Positions 1 to 10,125 of a stretch of 64,000 nucleotides of DNA are shown here, piece after piece; position 1 is the first letter of the stretch, and every line of letters begins with the position of its first letter. Source of the stretch: Datisca glomerata (lineage: Eukaryota; Streptophyta; Magnoliopsida; Cucurbitales; Datiscaceae); contig QANY01013855.1 in assembly GCA_003255025.1 (NCBI GenBank), positions 1 through 64,000 on the forward strand, given 5' to 3'. The notes under the pieces are model-generated. The model was given only the letters and a program-made list of their open reading frames with translations. It did not search any database and was not told the DNA's origin. Both the position numbers and the translations under genes were made by a program.

Positions 1-1477
1 AACTAAGAATGGTGAGAAATTTATTGATTATGTATTGAATTTTCTATTGTTGATCCTTGCAAGCGGTTGATCAAAGATAAGAAAAAAAAGTATGCGTAAA
101 TTCACTACATAATAACTTAAGCTTTCCGGATTAGTGACAACATTTAAGGCTCATGTATTAGGATTATTGAACGTAAAGTCCTATATTTAGTCAAAAATTA
201 AAGGTTGCAGGTTAACTAAAGCTGTAAAAAGAAGAACCTCATTTAGCTTGAGTAGCAATTTACTAAATTAAACTTTGTATTAAACTCAATAACCAAGACT
301 CCTCATATCTTTTAATCTTAATTATTTGCTTAGAGATTTGCTCCAATGTCCATGCGTGGTGTTAACCATTAGATCAAGATTTTAAAAAATAATGAAAAGA
401 TTCTTGTTGGATTTAGAGTTGGCCTCTGATCAATACTGTCTGTAGATGGTCCCCATTTATTTGGGATGTAATCACTTAAACTATCTTCTAACTTTGTTTA
501 CTTTAGTAATTCTTCCAATTATATTCTACTGATCATATCTAATAATTCTATTTATCATTTATAAGTGTATTAGTATTCACAACAAGTATTTGTCTTTGAA
601 TAAACTATGTCAAACAAAGTTTTGTATGAATCTTTGTATGTAAAACTACTCAAACAATAACAATACAGATCCGGGATATATGTCAATTGCTGAAAGAATC
701 GATCATATAACACAGTTATAAAATACCGTAACCATTTTTATTTAAAACATGATTTAGATTCTAATTACTCGAACGCATTAAACCTTAAATTGTCCCGATA
801 AACCATATATTATGTAGTATTCCATGTGTAACTAAAATGATCCGTTATCACTAGCTAGTTAAGCTTTTAACAAGAATAATTCAGAGATTGGAGAACAAGA
901 GAAAAGCCAAGTCTTTCAAGATGTACTATTTATCATATATAACAACACAAAGTTCAGACTCCTAGAGCTCTCTTTAAAAGGACCAGCTACTTCAACAGTA
1001 CTATACTCAAATTGATTCCCTAATTGTCAGTAATTAATAAATTTTATTGTGATTACAGGCTCAGTTAAACATATATCTTAATTAACAAACACTGTTGAAT
1101 TAAACTCATAACTAAGCTTCACACTCTTTCATGAACTTAACACCAAAAGTAAACTGTTTCCTCATATTATGTAATTGAAGCAAGATCTGCGTGAAAGATA
1201 TTGTTTTGTTCACTTCCTTTTTAAGGTATGTGGTTGTAAAATAGTCAAAGTACGAGAAGATTTCAAGAATTTTAAATTTTAGCTGCTCCAACAAGTATGC
1301 ATTGAATGATTTAAATGCAAAAATTTAGTAGAAATCCTCAGATCACGTTGATATATACCAATAAATTTTCCAAATTTAGTAAGCACAAATTGTCAAATTC
1401 AGCTACAAATTATTATCTCAAAACATAAAAAACAAAACGGTGGTATGAAGAGAAGTAATCTGAACAAAACGACATAC
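1..1477 (-). other. MADS-box gene intron 1 (partial) or flanking noncoding DNA
   Basis: AT-rich sequence following the splice donor of the MADS exon (donor GT at 1477-1476, minus strand). SOC1/TM3-clade genes usually have a long first intron. I looked for a second exon encoding the start of the I region and K box and could not recognise one, so the remaining exons are presumably beyond the left edge. A 60-codon minus-strand reading frame at 1112-1294 has no MADS I/K-type sequence and is not called. Confidence 0.5.
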
Positions 1478-1659
1478 CTAGAGCTTGAAAATTCATATAG
1501 TTTTCCTCTGGGAGAGAAGATAATAAGTGCAACTTCAGCTTCACATAGAACTGATAACTCAAAAGCTTTCTTCAGCAAACCATTCCTTCGCTTAGAAAAT
1601 GTCACTTGTCTGCTTGTTGCATTCTCTATCCTCTTCATCTCAGTCTTTCCCCTCACCAT
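1478..1659 (-). CDS. MADS-box transcription factor, SOC1/TM3 clade, first coding exon (partial gene)
   Basis: Minus-strand first coding exon of a type II (MIKC) MADS-box gene. ATG is at 1659; the frame begins [13 protein letters not shown], continues through the DNA-binding helix ([15 protein letters not shown]) and ends in LYEFSSS at a GTATGT donor after 1478. The exon is 182 bp, the usual size of a MIKC MADS exon 1, and covers the whole MADS domain (about residues 1-60). The [12 protein letters not shown] start and the [10 protein letters not shown] end fit the SOC1/AGL14/AGL19/TM3 clade, whose members bind CArG boxes and promote flowering or act in meristems. I see no stop or frameshift. 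A frame starting six bases further upstream (giving MRMVRG) is possible but atypical. I, K and C regions are not visible, so the exact orthologue (SOC1, AGL14/19 or AGL42 type) is undecided. Confidence 0.9.
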
Positions 1660-2215
1660 TCTCACACCTCCAAGAAAAAAGCCACAAACAAAAATTAGCT
1701 TAATTTCAGACCGGGTATGCGACCACCGATACCGACTAAATCAATTTACACCAAGTCTTGACATTTCCAGTTGGAAAAACTCAAGGAAAAAAAGGCAGAA
1801 GATTATAGATTTTAAGACAATTATTACATAAAACTAACTTACCAAAAATGAAGAAATTGTACTCAGAAAAGAAAACCCAGATATGGAAAATGGTAACTTT
1901 GAGAAAACTTGAAAGGACATTTAGAGGAAATAGCTAGATCTAATCTAATCAAGTAGAAGTAGAACACATCTATATATGTAACTTTTTGATTTCAGACCCA
2001 CTTTCCATAAATAGAAAGGGACAATGAAAATCTGATTAAATTGACAAAAATAGAAGAAAAAAATCTATAGTTTCTTTCCCTCTAAACTAAATTAACGACA
2101 TAATCGCACACAAACTGAAAAAAAAACCCCAAAAGATTAAAGATGAGAAATGAGAGATTCATTACCCTAATTTTTGGGTCTATGGGGGAAGTAGAAGTGG
2201 AGTCTATACAAGAAA
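1660..2215 (-). promoter_or_regulatory. MADS-box gene 5'UTR exon and 5'UTR intron
   Basis: Inferred leader on the minus strand. A CT-rich segment from about 2215 down to 2166 ends at a GTAATG donor (GT at 2165-2164). A pyrimidine-rich tract ending in TTCTTGGAG gives an acceptor AG at 1669-1668, only eight bases before the ATG. The predicted intron is about 498 bp (1668-2165). An intron in the 5'UTR just ahead of the ATG is known for SOC1-type genes, which supports the clade call. The junctions are read by eye only. Confidence 0.55.
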
Positions 2216-2234
2216 CAAGAACCCTAGAGAAGAG

Positions 2235-2249
2235 CATATATATATATAG
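2235..2249 (-). promoter_or_regulatory. TATA box of the MADS-box gene
   Basis: On the minus strand an ACTATATATATATATGC run lies 25-35 bases before a CT-rich leader (CTCTTCTCTAGGGTTC), the usual arrangement of a plant core promoter. It predicts a transcription start near 2205-2215. Confidence 0.5.
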
Positions 2250-3170
2250 TTATATTTATATATTATTAATAAAATAAAAAAGTGGAAAATATAAATGATG
2301 AAAGACAATGAGTTTGAAGAACCTGATCTCTTTCTTTTTTGGGTAAATTCAGAAAATAAAATAGACACCTCCCAAAAAAAGAAACCAACCAAAACAGAAT
2401 AGATACTGCCCTTCACCATTACTCACAAATTTACATGTAAACCCCTCAAATTGCCCCTTTTTTCACCTTCTTCCTCGGTTGCACACAGAACTCAGTGCTA
2501 TCTTCCTATCAAACGACGCGTGGGTTGTTGTCGACTGACAACTTCTCCAACCGGTGACACTTGGAGAGGAAACTAATTCATTTGAGGCGAGGAACAGCAA
2601 ACATTCTTGTCGGTTGCCAGTTAATCTGGGGCATGTTGTTTTAACCCTTAATAAAAGTTGCAGGCAAATTTGGAGCACTCGGCAGGCATCATAATAAAGG
2701 AGTTCCTTTCATTGGTGCTTTAAAAAGAATTGTTTGTCCGTACGTCTGTTAACGATAAGTCGAGGTGTTCCGTACTATAATGTCAGATGTGGACCAATGG
2801 GATGATGACACGAAATCACCTCGGGGAATATAGTCGGACCGTGTCACGTGGCTGGTCCTAAGCTGCCGACTGTCATTTTTTATTTCTTCCCTATTTTCTA
2901 TTAAATATTTATTTTTCTTTCAATGAGAATTTTTTATTTTTTTACTCTCATTTGAAGTATGTCTCTTTTTATAGGTTTGGTTGAGTCAGTTGGTGCGCAC
3001 TAGTGTAGGAGGCTTTACACGTCAAGGGTTTTTGAAGATATTTTTCTTCCTTGGACTTTTTTTGTTTCGAAATTTTCTCACAAGGAATAGACAAGTTTTT
3101 GTGTTGTTTTAAAAAATAACAGTTTTTTAATAATTTTAGTTAAATAGTAAAAATTTTAATCTATCAATAA
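2250..3170 (-). promoter_or_regulatory. Upstream region of the MADS-box gene with a G-box
   Basis: No gene seen. The stretch 2420-2880 is less AT-rich than its surroundings and contains one perfect palindromic G-box, CACGTG at 2845-2850 in the context TGTCACGTGGC, which also fits an ABRE-type bZIP/bHLH site. It lies about 630 bp upstream of the predicted start. A regulatory role is inferred from motif and position only. From about 2880 the sequence becomes simple and AT-rich. Confidence 0.35.
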
Positions 3171-3184
3171 TTTTATATTAAAAT

Positions 3185-3690
3185 GATCATAATCTATATA
3201 TATTGTATTTGATGATTTTTTTGATATATTAAAGATATATAGATGATATATCGATTTGAAAAATACTAGAATTAATGATGTAATTAATACTCAAAATTTA
3301 AAATACATAATTATATATAGTGTGTTCGATGATTTTTCAGGTATATCATAAGGATATAGAAGATAAACCGATTTGAAATATGTTAGAATTAATTATGTAA
3401 TTAATGCTCAAAATATAAAATATAAAATTTAAAATATATAATCTATATATTGTGTCTTTGATGATTTTTCAGGTATATCAGCGGTATATAGATGATATAC
3501 CAATTCGAAAGATGTGAGAATTAAGGATGTAATTAATGTTCAAAATTTAAAATTTGAAATACATAATCTATATATGGTTGTTTGGTGATTTTATGGATAT
3601 ATCAGAAGTATATAGATGATATACTGATTTGAAAGATGATATATCAATTTTTTCGGGTATATCAGAGATAAATAGATGAAAAATTCAACC
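3185..3690. repeat. AT-rich tandem array, about 121-128 bp period, roughly four units
   Basis: The core GATGATTTTTCAGGTATATCA (with changes) recurs at about 3209, 3330, 3458 and 3586, so the spacing is 121, 128 and 128 bp. Each unit also carries a TATAGATGATATA-like segment, a GAATTAATGATGTAATTAAT-like segment and a run like CAAAATTTAAAATA. The last unit is incomplete. The units differ at many positions, so the array is old. It has no coding capacity. Confidence 0.8.
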
Positions 3691-4440
3691 GTATAACTTT
3701 AAAAATTGCCTATATATTATGAAGAAAGAAGATACATGGCCTAAACTGATTTTTTTAAGTTGTTGAATATTCAGTATTGATAATGTCATTAATTTAAAAA
3801 AAAATTTCTTTAACAAATATTAGTTAATATTAAAAAAAATATAATCAATAATTAATTATCTTACACGATAGTGTGCACTTAGATTATTTCATCTATTTTT
3901 TCTTAATTTTTGTCGACTTTAGCTTCTTATTCCCCATTTTCCCCAATTCCTAGGGTGTCTTGCTAAAATCAGTCAATATTTTCTATTATAATTCCTCTCT
4001 TGTTCTCTCTTCAGCCCTATTGATTTAAAGTTTCTATGCTTTCAGTATGTTAATCATAAGTTTCAGCTGATAAATCAGATTCACTATGCAATTTTTTTAT
4101 GTACTTAGTCAATTAATGTTAAAGGGCTAAAGGGTCATTTTTTCCATAGATCTGATTCTATTTGTTTTTTTTTGTTTAGACATTGAACAGATCATAATAG
4201 TTCTGAGCGACATTATTTTGAGAGGGGGATGTTTGAAAAGATGTTGGTTTGGGTCCATTGCTACTCTTGCTGTTGCTTTGGGTTCCGTTAGGTTTTTATC
4301 GAGCATGACTATGGCCAAGCTCTAACCAAAAGCCTTATGCTCTTTGAAGCTGAGGGATCTTGTTATCTCCCTCATAATTCATCATAGAATCTCATTGAAA
4401 GGTAATCAAGTCTTTAAGTTGGCAAAGCTAGTGGCGTAAA
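3691..4440. other. Noncoding stretch
   Basis: No gene, structured repeat or RNA gene recognised. AT-rich to about 4080, then more mixed sequence that may already belong to the decayed LTR element to the right. The reading frames here are short and resemble nothing I know. Confidence 0.4.
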
Positions 4441-4790
4441 TCTCTAACGGATATAAGTGAAACGGATTGGAAAGAAGCTGAAAAATGACTATTTAAAGCC
4501 TTAGCTCCAAGGATGATAAGCCAAAGATTAATACACTGCATCAACACATTTCTCAGCAAAACAAGATTGGAAAGTAGTAGTTCAACCAGCTTAGTTACAC
4601 ATGTTAAGTTATCAATCTCTAGTAACTGGTTAGAGACAGATTGAGGTTAAAATTTGTTGCTAACTCTTCTCCTGTACATGTAGTAGTTCTCTCTATAAAT
4701 ACCATAATTCTTTCCTTATTTCAAGCAATGAAAGAAAAGATTCATTTTTCAATTCTACATTGCTGCAAGAACTCTGATTCTTTCAATTCT
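4440..4790 (+). mobile_element. Degenerate Ty1/copia 5' LTR-like sequence
   Basis: Sequence just before a copia gag relic. It resembles 27180-27480 over several blocks, including AAGATTAATACAC/AAGATTATTGAAC, GTTAAGTTATCAATCTCTAG/GTTAAGTTATTAATCTATAA and TTGCTAACTCTTCTCCTGTAC/TTGCTAACTCTTCTAATGTAC. Two diverged copies of the same sequence, one of them directly before a gag start, fit an LTR. The outer end is not defined and no intact primer-binding site is visible after it. Confidence 0.5.
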
Positions 4791-6175
4791 GTCATGGGAT
4801 CGGAGGATAGCAAAAGACTCACATCCAATGGCAACCAGTATAGAAAGCAACATGATATCGAATGATACCACTACAACAACAACCAACACTGTTGGTTTAC
4901 ACAGTGTGTTTACAAATAATGTGAGTAGCTTCCTCTCTGTAAAGCTTAAGATGAGCAATTATTTATTGTCGAAGTCTCAAGTCATCGTTGTTATCATTGG
5001 GCATGATCTTGATAATATAGTATTTGGCACAACGTAGAAGACAAGTAAGAAACTGGTTGATAGAGGAGAAAATCCAGAATGGAGAACTTAGAAAAGGAAA
5101 GACCAACTAGCATTGAGTTGACTGAGATCCTCGATGACTAAATGTTTCTTGGAAAAGGTGACCCATTATAACATCTCAGGTGAAGTTTGAAATTATCTGA
5201 AATTGCATTTTACAAGCCAGCAAGAGCAAGATTAATGCATCTTAGGTCTTCAGTTCAAAATTGCAAGAAACAGCATATATAGTGGCAAAATATTGTGACG
5301 ACCTTAGGAGAATCGCTGGAAGTCTTAATGCAGCAGGATAACTTGTAAATGATCAGGAACTGATCTTGTATGTGATGCTTGGGCTATGATTTTTATATAT
5401 GGTTGTGAACATAACACCAAGATCTGAAGAAATTAACACAAAAGAGGTGCAGTCTCTCTTGATGTGCCATGAGAGTAGACTGAAAAGACAAATGACTAAA
5501 GGTGAAAGAGGTATCAAGATGAGTGTTAATATGACATTAGCAAACACGCCAAAAGGGAACGATGCAATGCAACAGAGAAACTTTTATCAGAATCATAGTT
5601 TTAACAAGAATTTGGAGACGGGTGCATTTTTTTGGGACAAGTAAATAGGGGGAACTTTAATAACAAAAGAGGTGGCAGGGGTAAAGGTGGCAGAGTAATC
5701 TGCGAAGTTTGTGCAAAGCCTGGTCATAAAGTATAGCAGTTTGCTATTATAGGTATAAAAAGAGCTCTGCAAATGCCTCACATCAGAATCAATTGACTGG
5801 TTCTTCTACTCCTTAGCATATAGGACCACTACTCATACTGCCTTTATGGCTTCACCATCTGCCTATATTGCATCCCCAGACGCAGTCAATGACTATGCTT
5901 GATATACTGATAATGCATCAACAAATCATGTTATTGTAGATCTTGAGAATCTTTCTCTTGCACAAGAATACAATATGGAGGAGAAAAGCTTGATGTGGGT
6001 AATGGTAAGACATCACAAATTACTCATATTGCATTATTACCTTCCTTGAAACTAAACTATCTTTTAAGAGTTCTTGAAATAAAAAAGAACTTAACTAGTA
6101 TTTAAAAGTTAACACAAGATAATAAGGTATTCACAGAGTTCACGCTAATTCATGGTTTGCACGGAATTCTTATAC
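4791..6175 (+). mobile_element. Ty1/copia retrotransposon relic (gag to protease region)
   Basis: Plus-strand decayed copia polyprotein, readable only by changing frame. From about 4828 an N-terminal gag segment ends VIIGHDLDNIVFGT, the typical copia gag pattern. Further gag pieces include HFTSQQEQ-type sequence near 5210 and EVQSLLMCHESRL near 5435. A CCHC zinc-knuckle relic with a GRGKGGR lead-in and CEVCAKPGHKV lies near 5670-5735. Aspartic-protease-like sequence (YTDNASTNHV; the D-S-G catalytic triplet has become D-N-A) is near 5905-5940, and a VLEIKKNLTS segment near 6070-6100. Many stops and frameshifts; no integrase or RT follows. From 5705 on it is repeated after the first assembly gap (13896-14370). 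Confidence 0.75.
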
Positions 6176-6456
6176 TATAATTTACCTTTAATCTTATTTT
6201 GTTAGTTACTTCTAATAATATATTCTTATTATTTCAAATTATTTCTTTACTTTCGATTTAATTAGAGTTGTATGTACATAAAGACTTAAACATAAGAGAA
6301 AATATCTAAGATAATTCAAGAAAGACAGGATAGATATGGACGGTTATTTAAAAGCTATAAAATGAGAATTGGCATCGTACCTAATTAAGTGCATCCACAC
6401 TAGAGTGAATCCATTGTCAAACGATCGAGCATCAACAGCCATAATGCGCGCGTGTA

Positions 6457-7990
6457 TCAAAAGCGTGCTAATATTTTTAATATTTTTTGTGTTCTTTCTA
6501 ATAATCATAAGGATACTTATCTTGGGCTTCCCATTGATTGGTGTAAGTCCAAGTCTTCTGTTTTTGTCTGTTTATGGAGAGAATGGAGAATACGACTTCT
6601 TTATGGAAGGCTAGCTTGCTGTCCTATGGTGGGAAGGAAATCCTTCTAAAGGCAGTCGCCCAAGCCCTTCCTAATTACATTATGAGCACTTTTAAGTTGC
6701 CTAAATATGTTTGCCAGAATTTACAAGCTGCTATTATGCATTTTTTGTGGTCTAGGGGTGAGGATTCTAAATGGATTAGTTGGGCATCTAGTCATAAATT
6801 GACCCTTAGTAAGGAGGATGGTGGACTTGGTTTTAGGGATTTGGAATGTTTTAACATTTCTTTATTGGCCAAACAATCTTGGATTCTTCTTAAAAACCCT
6901 AATTACCTTTGTTTTAAGCATCTTAAGAGCTTATACTTTCCTAATTGTGATTTTATAGAGGCTAGAGAAGGTAAATCTAGTTCACGAGCTTGGAAAAGTT
7001 TATGGTTAGGTAAGGAGATTATTAAGAAATTTATTTTTTGGAAAGTGGGTAATGGTGCTTCTATTAGTATCTGGACTCATAATTGGGTTCTTGATTTTAA
7101 GGATCTTTCTTTTTGTTATTCACCTTCTTTAAGCTTTGTTTCTGAGTTAATTTGCCCTAATTCTTATTCTTGGAATAAACCTCTTTTAGACCCTTCTTTT
7201 CCCCCTGGATAGTTAATAGTATTTTGGCTATCACTATACCTTCTCAGTTTTCTCTTGATTATTTAATCTGGCCTGCTAAGTTTGGTAATTTTACTGTTAA
7301 ATCTTGTTATTATCTTATTCATGGTCAGCCTGTTATTGATTCTAGCATTGGTAATTGCTCTATTGTTTCTATCAATCCTAAGATTTGAATGATTATTTGG
7401 GATGCTAATGTTCCTTCTAAAATTAAACACTTTATGTGGAGGCTTATGCATGGTTACCATCCTACTCTTAATAACCTATTCAGAAAGCATATAGCCAGAG
7501 ACCCTTACTGTCCTATTTGCTTGCAGAGTATTGAAACAGCTTACCCTGTTATCTTTGGCTGCGGGTGGAGTAGTTGTTGCTGGTTTATCACTAGCTTTGG
7601 CCTTTTCACCCCCCTGAGGAAGACATCTTCCAGATTACCTGATGACAAGAGAAATTTTTTGAAATTAAAGCTCACCCAGACGCTAATAAAGATGACCTTA
7701 CTGTTTTTTTCTTCTATTCTTAGGAGATTTGGAAGAAGCAGAATCAATTTGAAGAAGCAGAATCAATTTGTGTTAAGAAAGAACACGTGCAACCCTAAGC
7801 TAACTTCTTCAATTGCAGTAAATGGTAGCTCTGAGTTCATAGCTTCGATGAAGAAATCGTACCTTTTTGATGTCTTAACACCCCCCGATCTGTTCAAAGT
7901 GAAGGTTTCCAATCGTCCTTCATCTTGGTTTGCGAGAGCCTAGGGGGGAATTTGGCTTGCTTGCGATGCGGCTCTCGAGTCTTTCAAATT
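6457..7990 (+). mobile_element. LINE (L1-type) fragment, copy 1: RT C-terminus, zf-RVT, start of RNase H
   Basis: Remnant of a plant non-LTR retrotransposon ORF2. From about 6457 in one frame: HKDTYLGLPIDW, the conserved block after the RT fingers/palm. After a frameshift near 6570: a long frame 6574-7212 with SYGGKEILLKAVAQALPNYIM, FLWSRG, DGGLGFRDLECFN and WKVGNGASISIWTHNW, typical of the plant LINE thumb/connection region. Then a zf-RVT segment at 7389-7560 (VPSKIKHFMWRLMHG, then CPICLQSIE). The end, near 7930-7990, holds GGIWLACDAALSS in shifted frames, the first strand of the RNase H domain, where LINE similarity stops. The endonuclease and the catalytic RT core are missing. Confidence 0.8.
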
Positions 7991-9139
7991 CTTTAAGCTC
8001 TGATGGTGACTGAATAATTTTTAAAATAAGATTGGACGTTGAGAATGTATATGTCTGAAAAATTAAGATTATTTTATTTGTTAATATTTGTGATTGTTCT
8101 GATTTAATAGTGAGCATGTTAAATTACTTTATTTGTTTTAATGGAATACGTAAGAAAACGTTGTAGACATTATTGCCAAATTTCAGTTTAACATTGGACT
8201 AAAACATGTTTATGAATAATGATTATTTAATTTATAATTAGATGATCAACATAAATAATAATAAAAATATAGATTTTTCGTATACACTTATTAATTTTTC
8301 GACCAAACCATTATATTATGATACGTCGTATAGATTTTCATCAAATATTGTACATACAATTGAACCAATACCGCTCCAAGTGTATTAATATGGTCTACAA
8401 TTTACAATATAAGATAATAATTGTTATATAAAAAACTGATGATTTTCAACTCAATAATCAAGATTATAGTACTAAAATAAATTTCTATCAAATTTTAATC
8501 ATGATTTTAAGTAAAATTTAATTTATAGTTAGTCTAATATCAACAAAAAAAAATCTTTCCCAAGAAACAAATTAAGAAAGAACTACATTCAAAATGAAAT
8601 ATTAAAAACAACTCCATAAGTCAAAGCATGTAAATATAATATATTTTGTAACATAAAATATTGGGGACAACTCCATACACATATGTTGACCATATTTACA
8701 TATGACCTGTCAAAAGATATGGACAAAATACTCGTGCATATCATAAATGTAATAACAAAATATTCACTCTTATTCACATCATCACATAGCATAATAATTC
8801 ATCCATGTACACACAAAAAAAACTACTTTAGATCGATTCTCAATCCAATTACTACATCCCGTATTACTCCATGGACGATAGTCGATCTCCCATTTTCTAC
8901 TGTAGAAAAAGAAATAAGAAAGTTCAATTTTATAGTAAAGGGAAAAAGAGATAGGCAATAGAACAAATGGAAAATAGTAAATCAATTAAAATACTTTAGA
9001 ATTTGAAAGTGCTTTCAAGCTTACTATTTTCTTCTCACAAGGAATGTACAATGAGAAAATGAAGTTATTGATATAAAGAATTTACATATCATAAAACTAT
9101 GAAAGCAACAACTAAAAAAGGAAAAATAATAATTTTTTT
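7991..9139. other. AT-rich noncoding stretch, shared by both duplicate copies
   Basis: No gene recognised. Matches 16190-17265 in copy 2, with small indels. It contains two nearby CAACTCCATA-centred segments (about 8608-8680), which in copy 2 both read ATTGGAGACAACTCCATA, a small internal repeat. Short reading frames here are not conserved between the copies. Confidence 0.5.
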
Positions 9140-10125
9140 TGTGCTACGACATGGTCGAAGCAAAATACATCAAAAATACAAACAATAGCAATATAACATT
9201 ATTTTGATTTTATTCAAATAAATTGAAAACAAATAGTATAGTGTTATATATTTCTATTCAATTCACATAAACACACATCATTATAGGTAATAATCACAGC
9301 TAAAACTATAATATGTTTAATTACACATGCTTCACACATGTGTATTGACTAGTATATACAAAAGGAATGAAGCAAACAGAGGAGGGAATTGGTCGAACTT
9401 GAACTTTGGAGAACGAAGCGACTGTTCACTTAAGGCAGAACTTCAACCTATTTTTGTGGGTATCATCATCTTTGATTTTTTACCTCCAATCATGTCTTTC
9501 TATTTTTCTTGTACAAGGGTTGAGAATGAAGCCTTTTATGTTTTCGTGGTTTTCTTTTTATTAGATTAATTCCTTACATGTGTTCCTCAATGTTTATGGA
9601 TCTAACTACTTTAGATAATTGAATTGATATTTCTTTCCTCATTGATATCAAGTATTTTTGTAGTTAAAAATTGGTTTGATTTATCTATGCTTGGAACCCT
9701 AAGGATTAACATGCTATCTTTGATGCTCTAATTTTCATCAAATCGATACATTGAACGCTTATGTCCACAATCAATTGAAGCAAAGTAGATCATATTTAAG
9801 ATTAATTTAATTAGGTTGAATTATTATATTTAAGAGTTGACATAGATTGATTTCGAGTTGTCACTCTAAAATTTTAGAATTAACTGGTAATTAGAGAATT
9901 TCTAGTAATTTTAATCACTTAAAATCTTTTTAAATTGGTTGTTCACTTTATCTTATTTATTAATTTCAATATTTCAAATTTGTTTTTGTTTGAACTAATT
10001 TAGAACTTTAATTCTCTTACATTGAGTTAAGCTTTCTTAATTCTACAAGTCCTTGTAGGTTTGAACTTGTAGCTTATTTCCTATATTAAACTATATTCGT
10101 GCGCTTCAAAGTATAATTAAAATTT
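9140..10125 (+). mobile_element. Possible LTR fragment (Ty3/gypsy-like 3' end), copy 1
   Basis: The block ends in CAAGTCCTTGTAGGTTTGAA, followed by AACTTGTAGC and TTCGTGCGCTTCAAAGTA at about 10048-10115. This resembles the 3' end of plant Ty3/gypsy LTRs, which often close with a 'one pass/guard' type GTGCGCTTGC motif. It is next to the truncated end of a minus-strand copia element. No internal gypsy domain accompanies it, so it would be a solo or broken LTR. The call rests on motif memory only. Confidence 0.3.

Noticed and set aside
1112..1294. 60-codon minus-strand frame as MADS exon 2
   Set aside because: No I-region or K-box pattern, and no convincing splice acceptor at its start.
1445..1831. 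128-codon plus-strand frame
   Set aside because: Lies antisense over the MADS exon and its 5'UTR intron; the MADS domain on the other strand explains it.
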